From Accumulibacter sp. (GTDB lineage Bacteria; Pseudomonadota; Gammaproteobacteria; Burkholderiales; Rhodocyclaceae): a DNA stretch of 6,008 nt. Where the stretch lies: NCBI GenBank assembly GCA_031274075.1, contig JAISQQ010000452.1:1-6008 (forward strand), in the 5' to 3' direction. Shown here one piece after another: positions 1-5,521 of this stretch. How positions within the stretch are numbered: position 1 is the stretch's first letter; every line of letters begins with the position of its first letter. The notes below the pieces were generated by a model, which was not told where the DNA came from, ran no database searches, and saw nothing but the letters and a program-made list of their open reading frames with translations. The translations under genes and the position numbers were made by a program.

Positions 1-697
1 TTTTTGCCTCGCCGTCGATGATCCACGAAGCGTTGAAGATCTTGTGCCGGCAATGCTCGGAATTGGCCTGCGCGAACATCATCAGCTCGACGTCGCTCGG
101 ATTGCGCCCCGTCCGCGTCGCGAACAGATCGACGAGATAGTCGATCTCGTCCTCGGACAGCGCCAGGCCCAGGCGGATATTGGCCTCGGCCAGCGCCGCG
201 CGTCCGCCGCCGAGCAGGTCGATACGGCTCATCGGCTTCGGCTGGAAATGGCGGAACAGACCGGCGCTCTCCTCGAAACCGCCGAGCACCGTCTCGGTCA
301 TACGGTCATGCAACAGCGCGGCCACCGCGCCGCGCTGAGCCCCGGCCACGCCCTCGATGTCGAAGGCGACGCCGCGCTCGACGCGCTCGATGGCCGACAG
401 GCCGCAGTTCCAGGCAATGTCGGTGGCCTTCGACGACCACGGCGAAATCGTGCCGACGCGCGGCGTGACCAAAAACAGCGCCCCCCGCCGCGCCGTCGGC
501 GCCGGCCGTTCCTCCAGCAGCGCCGAAAGCCGCCGCCGCGCCTCATCGCCCAGCGCCTGCTTCAGCTTGACGAAGTGCCAATAGTCCGCGCCGACGATCC
601 GGGCGTCCGGCACAAGCTCCTGGAGGCCTTGCTGCAAGCGCCGCAAACGAAAAACGGAAAAAGCGGGAGCCCCGCGCAAGAAAAGAAGTTCGTCCAT
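1..697 (-). CDS. purL: Phosphoribosylformylglycinamidine synthase (FGAM synthase), N-terminal part, cut by the window edge
   Basis: This enzyme converts FGAR to FGAM using glutamine and ATP, the fourth step of de novo purine synthesis in the cytoplasm. The visible 232 residues start [18 protein letters not shown] and align from memory with the first ~238 residues of the large E. coli PurL. They include [25 protein letters not shown] sequence at about residues 76-95, [20 protein letters not shown] near 164-183 and the hallmark [16 protein letters not shown] near 211-226. This covers the PurS-like N-terminal domain and linker; the catalytic and glutaminase domains lie beyond base 1. The large single-chain form is typical of beta- and gammaproteobacteria. 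The ATG at 697-695 is preceded by a GGGAGG Shine-Dalgarno (rc of 701-706), only a few bases from the start, and the MxxLxxRGxPA opening fits the family. The gene faces left, away from ubiA, and nothing looks broken. Confidence 0.96.
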   Translation of the reverse strand, partial: MDELLFLRGAPAFSVFRLRRLQQGLQELVPDARIVGADYWHFVKLKQALGDEARRRLSALLEERPAPTARRGALFLVTPRVGTISPWSSKATDIAWNCGLSAIERVERGVAFDIEGVAGAQRGAVAALLHDRMTETVLGGFEESAGLFRHFQPKPMSRIDLLGGGRAALAEANIRLGLALSEDEIDYLVDLFATRTGRNPSDVELMMFAQANSEHCRHKIFNASWIIDGEAK

Positions 698-759
698 GGT
701 CCCTCCCCGGAACGGAACGGAAGAAAGAAAAATCAGCGTTAAAACAAGGAGAAAGCCGC

Positions 760-765
760 ATTATA
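760..765 (-). promoter_or_regulatory. Candidate -10 box of the purL promoter
   Basis: A perfect TATAAT reads on the minus strand, about 62 bases upstream of the purL start, giving an expected transcript start near 753 and a leader of roughly 55 bases. No good TTGACA-like box lies 16-18 bases further upstream, so the -35 is weak or activator-dependent. I saw no clear PurR operator, but the leader was only read by eye. Confidence 0.45.
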
Positions 766-810
766 CGCCCCCGTACCAGGAGAAGCCGCGGCGATGGCGA
801 ATCGGATTCC

Positions 811-910
811 AGAGGACAGAAGACGGATGACGGAAGACAGTAATATTTGCGGGCGCGAAGCGCCCGGTAAGCAAACTGTCCTCTGTCATCAGTCCTCTGT
901 CTTCTGAACA
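811..910 (+). repeat. Repeat A, copy 1: hairpin core with tandem heptamer arms
   Basis: The centre (847-870) holds the hairpin CGGGCGC-GAA-GCGCCCG. The left arm is four exact 7-base units of the form RGAnGAC (811-838: AGAGGAC, AGAAGAC, GGATGAC, GGAAGAC). The right arm is five 7-base units of the form CTGTCNT (876-910: CTGTCCT, CTGTCAT, CAGTCCT, CTGTCTT, CTGAACA). The two arms are roughly reverse complements, so the whole element is a degenerate palindrome. It is the longest-armed of the first three copies. It appears non-coding; ORFs through it exist only because the DNA is GC-rich. Confidence 0.8.
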
Positions 911-930
911 GCATTCGCCTTACATCGGCG

Positions 931-1003
931 CGTCGTCCCGGCGAAAGCCGGGACCCAGTTCGTTCCTCAAAATTCCTGGATTACGGCTTTCGCCGGAATG
1001 ACG
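931..1003 (+). repeat. Repeat B, copy 1: paired palindromes with GAAA/TTTC loops
   Basis: The left arm carries CCGGC-GAAA-GCCGG (a GNRA-type loop) and the right arm carries its near reverse complement, with ATTACGG in place of ATTCCGG. The two ~28-base arms match at about 24 positions as an inverted repeat and are separated by a short spacer. This is the common intergenic type of many Pseudomonadota (CCAG ... CTGGATTCC ... GGAATGACG). Its ATTCC-N10-GGAAT half resembles neisserial dRS3 repeats in layout, but homology is not shown. Confidence 0.75.
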
Positions 1004-1008
1004 AGGGC

Positions 1009-1094
1009 AGAGGACAGAAGACAGTAATATTTGCGGGCGCGAAGCGCCCGGTAAGCAAACTGTCCTTTGTCGTCAGTCCTCTGTCTTCTGAACA
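1009..1094 (+). repeat. Repeat A, copy 2
   Basis: It has the same hairpin core at 1031-1054. The left arm has only two heptamers (AGAGGAC, AGAAGAC at 1009-1022), against four in copy 1. The right arm keeps five units (1060-1094). Confidence 0.8.
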
Positions 1095-1114
1095 GCATCC
1101 GCCTTACATCGGCG

Positions 1115-1187
1115 CGTCGTCCCGGCGAAAGCCGGGACCCAGTTCGTTCCTCAAAATTCCTGGATTCCGGCTTTCGCCGGAATGACG
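1115..1187 (+). repeat. Repeat B, copy 2
   Basis: It is nearly identical to copy 1. The right arm here has the undamaged ATTCCGG reading, restoring the ATTCC-N10-GGAAT symmetry. Confidence 0.75.
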
Positions 1188-1192
1188 AGGGC

Positions 1193-1278
1193 AGAGGACA
1201 GAAGACAGTAATATTTGCGGGCGCGAAGCGCCCGGTAAGCAAACTGTCCTCTGTCGTCAGTCCTCTGTCTTCTGAACA
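1193..1278 (+). repeat. Repeat A, copy 3
   Basis: The core is at 1215-1238, with two left heptamers (1193-1206) and five right heptamers (1244-1278). It is followed by CCGCCCTAC (1283-1291), which is the same 9-base terminus as the 145-bp element at 5586-5730. The A+T-rich island starts immediately after. Confidence 0.8.
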
Positions 1279-1287
1279 GCATCCGCC

Positions 1288-1482
1288 CTACAAAACCTTT
1301 TCTCGCCCTGCGCTCGAAGCGCATACAGATCTGTTATGTGCCGTGCCGGTTTCCACATTGAATTTTTTTCCTTCAATTTTTTCCATTATTTCCATAATGG
1401 TCAGATTTTTGGTGTCTTCGTAGAATTTTTCTTTCTTTTCCCATGTTTCTTTCAATGCGTTTTCCAATGAACTAGTCATCAT
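1288..1482 (-). CDS. Small unrecognised protein in the A+T-rich island
   Basis: This is a 64-residue ORF opening MMTSSLENALKETWEKKEKF. I do not recognise it. Residues 1-45 are rich in Lys, Glu, Met and Ile and look helical and charged; the last ~14 residues read into the edge of the repeat array and look like read-through, so the C-terminus may have been replaced. The start is supported by a strong GGAGG (rc of 1489-1493) six bases before the ATG, and by a consensus-like promoter upstream at 1613-1640. Two adjacent ATG codons are possible starts (1482 or 1479). Base composition differs sharply from the neighbouring genes: hand counts of 1381-1440 and 1561-1620 give about 30% and 33% G+C. A small antitoxin-like or orphan accessory protein is possible, but there is no direct evidence of function. 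Confidence 0.5.
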   Translation of the reverse strand: MMTSSLENALKETWEKKEKFYEDTKNLTIMEIMEKIEGKKFNVETGTAHNRSVCASSAGREKVL

Positions 1483-1543
1483 TTAACACCTCCAAAGGAT
1501 TCGCCATTCGAAATGGATTATTACTACTGATACAGTTCCCTTC

Positions 1544-1579
1544 TCAAGACAGTGATTTTACCTTGTGTTTCATTTTCAT
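1544..1579 (-). CDS. Possible 11-codon leader ORF or gene remnant
   Basis: ATG at 1579-1577 encodes MKMKHKVKSLS and then TGA. A full GGAGG lies eight bases upstream (near 1588-1592), about 27 bases after the predicted transcript start. The peptide is strongly basic (four Lys, one His). It sits some 60 bases upstream of the 64-residue ORF on the same transcript. It could be a leader peptide or the stump of a gene that lost its body; coding is supported only by the placement of promoter and ribosome binding site. Confidence 0.3.
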   Translation of the reverse strand: MKMKHKVKSLS

Positions 1580-1612
1580 AAAATAAACCTCCACCGTTCA
1601 TTCGCTGAAAAC

Positions 1613-1640
1613 ATTTTATGTGAATAATATTTTTTGTCAA
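1613..1640 (-). promoter_or_regulatory. Sigma-70-type promoter driving the small minus-strand ORFs
   Basis: On the minus strand it reads a perfect TTGACA (rc of 1635-1640), 16 bases, then TAAAAT (rc of 1613-1618; five of six matches to TATAAT). The predicted start of transcription is near 1606. This is the best-matching promoter in the window, and it serves the A+T-rich mini-operon at 1544-1579 and 1288-1482. Confidence 0.65.
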
Positions 1641-1756
1641 TACATTTCAAGACAATTGCACGTAACATGGAATTATATGTGTACCTGTTTCACTCCAACA
1701 GTGCTGTTTGGAACATTGACGGTAATATTGTCGCAATAGTGTTGACGCGAGTCAAA

Positions 1757-1825
1757 TACTCCCGGCAAAGCTGGGACCCAGTGCGTTCCTCAAACTCCTG
1801 GATTCCGGCTTGCGCCGGAATGACG
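1757..1825 (+). repeat. Repeat B, copy 3 (diverged)
   Basis: It has the same paired-palindrome plan as copies 1 and 2, with GGGACCCAG ... CTGGATTCC and ending GGAATGACG. The loops have drifted: the left one is CCGGCAAAGCTGG and the right one is CCGGCTTGCGCCGG. It is older or independent relative to the nearly identical copies in the 184-bp array. Confidence 0.7.
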
Positions 1826-1886
1826 GGATCGAAAGAGCCGCTGCCTGCGCTGAAACGTAAAACGCTCTAAAATCCGCAATGGTTGT

Positions 1887-1966
1887 CAGAGGACAGAGGA
1901 CAGTTCAGTTACCGGGCGCTTCGCGCCCGCAAATATTACTGTCTTCTGTCTTCTGTCCTCTGGAAT
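1887..1966 (-). repeat. Repeat A, copy 4, inverted, in the ubiA leader
   Basis: The core at 1909-1932 is the exact reverse complement of the cores in copies 1-3. The proximal arm (1939-1959) has three heptamers, CTGTCTT, CTGTCTT and CTGTCCT, and the distal arm (1887-1907) has CAGAGGA twice plus CAGTTCA. It ends GGAATC, matching the GATTCC at the start of copy 1, so the element boundary is shared. The last bases lie only five bases before the ubiA ATG and supply its only Shine-Dalgarno-like bases (GGA). Confidence 0.8.
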
Positions 1967-1971
1967 CTGAA

Positions 1972-2865
1972 ATGGGTTTTACGATGAATACTCTGTGGGA
2001 ACGGCTCGACCTTTACGAAAAGCTGATGCGTCTGGACAAGCCGATCGGCATCCTGCTGTTGCTGTGGCCGACCTTGTGGGCGCTGTGGCTGTCTTCGTGG
2101 GGGACGCCGGACTGGACGGTGGTGTGGGTCTTCGTGCTGGGGACGGTGGTGATGCGCTCGGCGGGGTGCGTGATCAACGACGTGGCCGACCGCGCCTTCG
2201 ATCCGCGCGTCGAACGCACCCGGGAGCGGCCGCTGGCCGCCGGGAAGGTTTCGCTCAGGGAGGCGCTGTGGCTGTTTTTCGGGCTGCTCGCCTGCGCCTT
2301 TTTCCTGGTGCTGACGCTGCGCAACTGGCTCGTCGTCGCCTGGTCCGTGCCGGCCGTGCTGCTGGCCGCCAGCTATCCGTTCACCAAGCGTTTCTTCGCC
2401 GTGCCGCAGGCTTACCTGGGCGTGGCCTACGGTTTTGGCATTCCGATGGCGTATGCCGTGCAGTTCGACTGGATTCCGCTGGCGGCCTGGGTGCTGCTGC
2501 TGGCCAACGTATTCTGGACCATGGCCTACGACACGGAATACGCCATGGTCGACCGCGCCGACGATCTCAAGATCGGCATCAAGACCTCGGCGATCACCTT
2601 CGGACGCTTCGACGTGGCCGCGGTGATGCTCTGCTACGCCATCGCCTTCGCCCTGATCGCCTGGGTGGGCGGCCAGATGCGGGCGCATTGGGCCTTTTAC
2701 GCCGGGCTGGGCGTGGCGGCGGCGCTGGCCGTCCATCACTACACGCTGATCCGCGACCGCGATCCGGCGCGCTGCTTCAAGGCCTTCCTGCACAACAACT
2801 GGGTCGGCGCGAGCATCTTCGCCGGCATCGTCGTCGATTTCGTGTTCGTGCGCGGCGTGCGCTGA
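1972..2865 (+). CDS. ubiA: 4-hydroxybenzoate octaprenyltransferase
   Basis: This is a membrane prenyltransferase that joins a polyprenyl diphosphate to 4-hydroxybenzoate, the first membrane step of ubiquinone synthesis. It has 297 residues, close to the ~290 of E. coli UbiA. Family signatures are LMRLDKPIGILLLLWPTLWA (residues 18-37), the first Mg-diphosphate motif NDxxDxxxD (N69, D70, D73, D77), RxRPLAAG near 85-91, SYPFxKR near 134-140 and the second motif YDTEYAMVD (186-194), followed by DDxKIGIKTSAI. Several hydrophobic stretches fit the seven-to-nine-helix fold. ATG 1972 has a weak GGA seven bases upstream; ATG 1984 (MNTLWERLDLYEKL) matches homologue length equally well and is the main alternative. 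The start is crowded by repeat A copy 4. No clear promoter was found; a TAAAAT at 1868-1873 lacks a -35. It converges on the dps-family gene. Confidence 0.97.
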   Translation: MGFTMNTLWERLDLYEKLMRLDKPIGILLLLWPTLWALWLSSWGTPDWTVVWVFVLGTVVMRSAGCVINDVADRAFDPRVERTRERPLAAGKVSLREALWLFFGLLACAFFLVLTLRNWLVVAWSVPAVLLAASYPFTKRFFAVPQAYLGVAYGFGIPMAYAVQFDWIPLAAWVLLLANVFWTMAYDTEYAMVDRADDLKIGIKTSAITFGRFDVAAVMLCYAIAFALIAWVGGQMRAHWAFYAGLGVAAALAVHHYTLIRDRDPARCFKAFLHNNWVGASIFAGIVVDFVFVRGVR

Positions 2866-2872
2866 AAAAGAA

Positions 2873-2897
2873 AACGCCCGCGGCGAAGGCGGGCGTT
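2873..2897 (-). terminator. Intrinsic terminator between ubiA and the dps-family gene
   Basis: This is a perfect 9-bp stem, AACGCCCGC / GCGGGCGTT, around a 7-base loop. On the minus strand it is followed by TTTTCTTTTT (rc of 2865-2874), the classic form for terminating the dps-family gene. On the plus strand the stem follows the ubiA stop by seven bases but lacks a T-run, so termination of ubiA would be weaker. An exact 11-base tandem duplication (TGCCCTTACTG at 2897-2907 and 2908-2918) follows the stem. Confidence 0.8.
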
Positions 2898-2929
2898 GCC
2901 CTTACTGTGCCCTTACTGGCCGGGCGGCT

Positions 2930-3424
2930 TCATTCCTCCAGCAGGCTGCGCAGCATCCAGGCCGTTTTCTCGTGCAGGTCGAGCCGCTGGGTGAGCAGGT
3001 CGGTCGTCGGCTGGTCGTTGGCTTCGGTGACCAGCGGCAGCAGCTCGCGCGCCGTGCGGGCGGTGGCTTCCTGGGCGGCGACGAGCAGGGCGACCATTTC
3101 CAGCGCCTTCGGCTTGCCTTCGACGGGCGGAATGATGGTCAGCTTCTCGTATTCGGCATAGCTGCCGGGCGCGACCACGCCGAGCGCGCGAATGCGTTCG
3201 GCGATGGTGTCCAGGGCGTTCCATTGCTCGGTGTACTGGTCCATGAACATGCTGTGCAGCGTGTTGAACATCGGGCCGACGACGTTCCAATGGAAATTAT
3301 GGGTCATCAGGTAGAGCGTGAAGCTGTCGGCCAGGAGCTTCGACAGTCCCTTGGCGATGGCGCTGCGATGCTTTTCGGAAATACCGATGTCGATCTTGCC
3401 TGCTTCGATTTTCTTGCCTTTCAT
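2930..3424 (-). CDS. dps: Dps/ferritin-like DNA protection protein
   Basis: This is a 164-residue mini-ferritin of the Dps family, which forms 12-subunit shells that oxidise and store iron and protect DNA in starvation or peroxide stress. The usual length is 150-180. Diagnostic sequence is THNFHWNVVGPMFNTLH (residues 41-57), then YTEQW and LDTIAERIRALG (71-82). Aligned by eye to E. coli Dps, H45, H57, D72 and E76 match ferroxidase ligands H51, H63, D78 and E82. The position of D67 appears to be M61, with D62 beside it. The N-terminus is short and Lys-rich (MKGKKIEAGK), which could contact DNA. AAGGAG lies nine bases before the ATG. The gene has its own promoter at 3488-3515 and the terminator at 2873-2897, so it is monocistronic between two ubiquinone genes. 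Confidence 0.93.
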   Translation of the reverse strand: MKGKKIEAGKIDIGISEKHRSAIAKGLSKLLADSFTLYLMTHNFHWNVVGPMFNTLHSMFMDQYTEQWNALDTIAERIRALGVVAPGSYAEYEKLTIIPPVEGKPKALEMVALLVAAQEATARTARELLPLVTEANDQPTTDLLTQRLDLHEKTAWMLRSLLEE

Positions 3425-3487
3425 GATGCCTGTCTCCTTGGTGGTTGTGGGAAGCCTTCATTTCCCGGGTTCAGGGAATATGCCTGC

Positions 3488-3515
3488 ATTCTATCGTTTG
3501 GCGAAAATGTGTCCA
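3488..3515 (-). promoter_or_regulatory. Predicted sigma-70 promoter of the dps-family gene
   Basis: On the minus strand it reads TGGACA (rc of 3510-3515), a 16-base spacer and TAGAAT (rc of 3488-3493), each five of six matches to consensus. Expected transcription starts near 3481, giving a leader of about 56 bases that contains the AAGGAG ribosome binding site. No OxyR or IHF site was recognised. Confidence 0.55.
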
Positions 3516-3517
3516 AT

Positions 3518-3545
3518 GTTTCAATCCACGTCCGGCAGGCCGGAC
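3518..3545 (-). repeat. Solitary CRISPR-repeat-like sequence
   Basis: On the minus strand this 28-base stretch begins GTC, contains the perfect palindrome GTCCGGC-CT-GCCGGAC and ends CGTGGATTGAAAC. That last part is the highly conserved 3' end of type I-C-like CRISPR repeats, and a GC palindrome before it is the usual plan. There is no second copy in the window, no spacer array and no cas gene, so this is at most an orphan or degenerate repeat. It abuts the -35 box of the dps-family promoter. Confidence 0.35.
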
Positions 3546-3549
3546 TAAA

Positions 3550-3600
3550 GCACGGAAGGGGCTGCGCCTCTCCCGTGCAAGATTATCCCCCTGAAGGGGG
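3550..3600. repeat. Two adjacent hairpins in the dps/ubiD intergenic region
   Basis: Bases 3550-3578 form a 13-pair imperfect stem (outer GCACGG/CCGTGC, one mismatch, one G-T) around a 3-base loop. Bases 3587-3600 form CCCCCT-GA-AGGGGG. Neither has a following T-run on either strand, so a REP-like or regulatory role is more likely than termination. They lie between the two divergent promoters. Confidence 0.55.
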
Positions 3601-3671
3601 CGGTTTCCAACCGGAGTCGGTTTTTGATGAAAAGGAACGATTCCGCCGATAGCGCAGTGCTATGGGGAGCC

Positions 3672-3677
3672 TATAAT
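3672..3677 (+). promoter_or_regulatory. Candidate -10 box of the ubiD promoter
   Basis: A perfect TATAAT lies 29 bases before the ubiD ATG, implying a leader of about 23 bases. No TTGACA-like hexamer is found 16-18 bases upstream. The short leader has no strong Shine-Dalgarno; only CGGG about six to nine bases before the ATG. Confidence 0.45.
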
Positions 3678-3706
3678 CCTGATTTCGTCTGCCGCCACGG
3701 GCTGCC

Positions 3707-5185
3707 ATGAACTATCACGACCTCCGCGACTTCATCGCGCAACTGGAATCGATCGGCGAGCTCAAGCGCGTCCGCGCCGAAATCGATACCCGCCTGGAAA
3801 TGACGGAGATTTGCGACCGGGTGCTGCGTTCCGGCGGTCCGGCGATCGTTTTCGAGAAACCCAAGGGGCATTCGATGCCGGTGCTCGGCAATCTGTTCGG
3901 CACGCCGCGCCGCGTGGCGCTGGGCATGGGGCAGGAATCGGTCGCGGCGCTGCGCGAGCTCGGCCGGCTGCTCGCCTGTCTCAAGGAACCGGAACCGCCG
4001 AAAGGCTTGAAGGACGCCTGGGACAAATTCCCGGTGCTCAGGCAGGCGCTCAACATGTCGCCCCGGATCGTCTCCTCGGCGCCGTGCCACGAAGTCGTCT
4101 GGGAGGGGAGCGAGGTCGACCTCTCGCGGCTGCCGATCCAGCACTGCTGGCCGGGAGACGTCGCGCCGCTGATCACCTGGGGGCTGACGGTGACGCGCGG
4201 GCCGGCCAAGCCGCGCCAGAATCTCGCCATCTACCGGCAGCAGGTGATCGGGCGCAACAAGCTGATCATGCGCTGGCTGGCGCATCGCGGCGGCGCGCTC
4301 GATTTCCGGGAGCACTGCCGGCAGTATCCCGGCCAGCCGTTTCCGGTGGCCGTGGCGCTCGGCTGCGATCCGGCCACGATCATCGGCGCGGTGACGCCGG
4401 TGCCCGACAATCTGTCCGAATACCAGTTCGCCGGCCTGCTGCGGGGCGCGAAAACCGAGCTCGCGAAATGCCTGGGAGCACTACAGGTCAAGGCCGATCT
4501 GCATGTGCCGGCGACGGCGGAAATCGTCCTCGAAGGCGCCATCGATCCGGGCGAGACGGCGCTCGAAGGTCCCTACGGCGATCACACCGGCTACTACAAC
4601 GAGCAGGCCAGCTTCCCGGTGCTGACCATCGAGCGCATCGCCATGCGCAAGAATCCGATCTACCACAGCACCTACACCGGCAAGCCGCCCGACGAGCCCG
4701 CGGTGTTGGCGGTGGCGCTCAACGAAGTCTTCGTGCCCTTGTTGCAGAAGCAATATCCGGAAATCGCCGATTTCTACCTGCCGCCGGAAGGCTGTTCGTA
4801 CCGGCTGGCGGTGGTCGCCATCCGCAAGCAGTATCCCGGACACGCCCGGCGCGTCATGTTCGGAATCTGGAGTTTCCTGCGCCAGTTCATGTATACCAAG
4901 TTCATCATCGTCGTCGACGACGACATCGACGCGCGCGACTGGAAGGAGGTGATCTGGGTGCTGACCACGCGCGTGGACGCGGCGCGCGATACGCTGATCG
5001 CCGAAAACACGCCGATCGACTACCTCGATTTCGCCAGCCCGGCCGCGGGCCTGGGCAGCAAGATGGGCATCGACGCCACCAGCAAATGGCCCGGAGAAAC
5101 GGCGCGGCAATGGGGACGGCCGATCGTCATGGACGCCGACGTCAAGCGAAGGATCGACGCCATGTGGCAGGATCTCGGCTTGTGA
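3707..5185 (+). CDS. ubiD: 3-octaprenyl-4-hydroxybenzoate decarboxylase
   Basis: This is a cytoplasmic or peripheral decarboxylase that removes the carboxyl group from the UbiA product, using Mn and prenyl-FMN supplied by UbiX. It has 492 residues (E. coli 497) and is collinear from [10 protein letters not shown] to the end. By alignment from memory with E. coli UbiD, the Mn ligands are N172 and E238. Prenyl-FMN contacts are IYR 175-177, RWL 189-191 and RG 194-195, and the proton donor is D292 in [12 protein letters not shown]. Other hallmarks are [15 protein letters not shown] (61-75), [16 protein letters not shown] (319-334), [13 protein letters not shown] (358-370), RQFMYTKF (392-399) and [14 protein letters not shown] (451-464). 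About five extra residues lie near 257-267 compared with E. coli. The start matches the family N-terminus despite a weak ribosome binding site. Its partner ubiA is 0.8 kb upstream, separated by the opposing dps-family gene, so they are not one operon. Confidence 0.98.
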   Translation: MNYHDLRDFIAQLESIGELKRVRAEIDTRLEMTEICDRVLRSGGPAIVFEKPKGHSMPVLGNLFGTPRRVALGMGQESVAALRELGRLLACLKEPEPPKGLKDAWDKFPVLRQALNMSPRIVSSAPCHEVVWEGSEVDLSRLPIQHCWPGDVAPLITWGLTVTRGPAKPRQNLAIYRQQVIGRNKLIMRWLAHRGGALDFREHCRQYPGQPFPVAVALGCDPATIIGAVTPVPDNLSEYQFAGLLRGAKTELAKCLGALQVKADLHVPATAEIVLEGAIDPGETALEGPYGDHTGYYNEQASFPVLTIERIAMRKNPIYHSTYTGKPPDEPAVLAVALNEVFVPLLQKQYPEIADFYLPPEGCSYRLAVVAIRKQYPGHARRVMFGIWSFLRQFMYTKFIIVVDDDIDARDWKEVIWVLTTRVDAARDTLIAENTPIDYLDFASPAAGLGSKMGIDATSKWPGETARQWGRPIVMDADVKRRIDAMWQDLGL

Positions 5186-5280
5186 CGGCATGGCAAGTCA
5201 TTCGCGTTTTGTTTTTGGTGCGTTTGGCGTTTTGGAAGCTGTTTTCGGTCTTCGCTGGGGGCGTGGGGTCCATTATGGAA

Positions 5281-5388
5281 GCCTCACTCCGAGCCGCTTC
5301 CGTGAAAGCCTCTCTTCGAGTCGCCCTTGGGAAAGCCTCTCTTCGAGCCGCCTCTGTGAAAGCCTCACTCCGAGCCGCCCCTGGGAGC
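5281..5388 (+). repeat. Four 27-bp tandem units
   Basis: Units begin GCCTC at 5281, 5308, 5335 and 5362, an exact 27-base period. Units 1 and 4 read CACTCCGAG and units 2 and 3 read CTCTTCGAG, a mirror-like order. The end of unit 4 merges into the left arm of the 37-bp inverted repeat. As 27 is a multiple of three, any frame gives a nine-residue repeat, but there is no credible start or ribosome binding site for a gene. Confidence 0.75.
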
Positions 5389-5465
5389 GCGGGGCACCAG
5401 CCCCGCAACAGCGGCAATGACACGCCCACCGCTGTTGCGGGGCTGGTGCCCCGCGCTCCCAGGGG
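5378..5465. repeat. 37-bp perfect inverted repeat with 14-base loop (repeat C, copy 1)
   Basis: Arms 5378-5414 and 5429-5465 are exact reverse complements over 37 bases, around the loop 5415-5428. The arms contain the inner palindrome GCGGGGC-ACCA-GCCCCGC. As RNA this would be one of the most stable structures in the window. It has no T-run on either side, so it is not a typical intrinsic terminator, although it may stop 3' exonucleases on the ubiD transcript. Confidence 0.85.
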
Positions 5466-5521
5466 GCAATCGCACCCTCTCCATGAATCGGCCTGTGCGC
5501 ACGAAAATGGCGGTGATTTGA

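Larger units (their letters stand above)
837..1289 (+). repeat. 184-bp tandem repeat array (about 2.5 units, A-B-A-B-A)
   Basis: The sequence starting ACAGTAATATTTG at 837 recurs at 1021 and 1205, an exact 184-base period. Comparing 837-1020 with 1021-1204 by eye shows only about four substitutions and no indel, so the duplication is recent or homogenised. Each unit is one A module (hairpin plus heptamers) followed by one B module (paired GAAA-loop hairpins). The third unit stops after its A module near 1289, where the A+T-rich island begins. Confidence 0.85.
1292..1756. other. A+T-rich island between repeat copies
   Basis: This stretch is about one-third G+C, against a clearly GC-rich background on both sides. 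It starts directly after repeat A copy 3 and ends at repeat B copy 3. It contains one good minus-strand promoter, two Shine-Dalgarno sequences and two small ORFs. No transposase, integrase or terminal target duplication is visible. The composition points to acquisition from elsewhere, or to a relic of a larger foreign segment. Confidence 0.65.

Noticed and set aside
44..742. Long plus-strand ORF opposite purL
   Set aside because: It is antisense to a clear PurL reading frame; its Arg/Gln/Pro-rich product is typical of GC-rich shadow frames.
837..1289. The 184-bp tandem array as a CRISPR array
   Set aside because: The whole period is conserved, including what would be spacers, and the unit is far too long.
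967..1423. ORFs on both strands inside the 184-bp array
   Set aside because: They are made of the repeats themselves, with repeated peptide blocks and no start signals.
1634..1870. 78-codon plus-strand ORF in and beyond the A+T-rich island
   Set aside because: It needs a TTG start overlapping the minus-strand -35 box, has no ribosome binding site and reads into repeat B copy 3.
1995..3161. 388-codon plus-strand ORF overlapping ubiA and the dps-family gene
   Set aside because: It is a shadow frame crossing a terminator and an opposing gene, with no family features.
5378..5465. The 37-bp inverted repeat as the ubiD terminator
   Set aside because: No T-run follows on either strand, and a second copy elsewhere marks it as a dispersed repeat.
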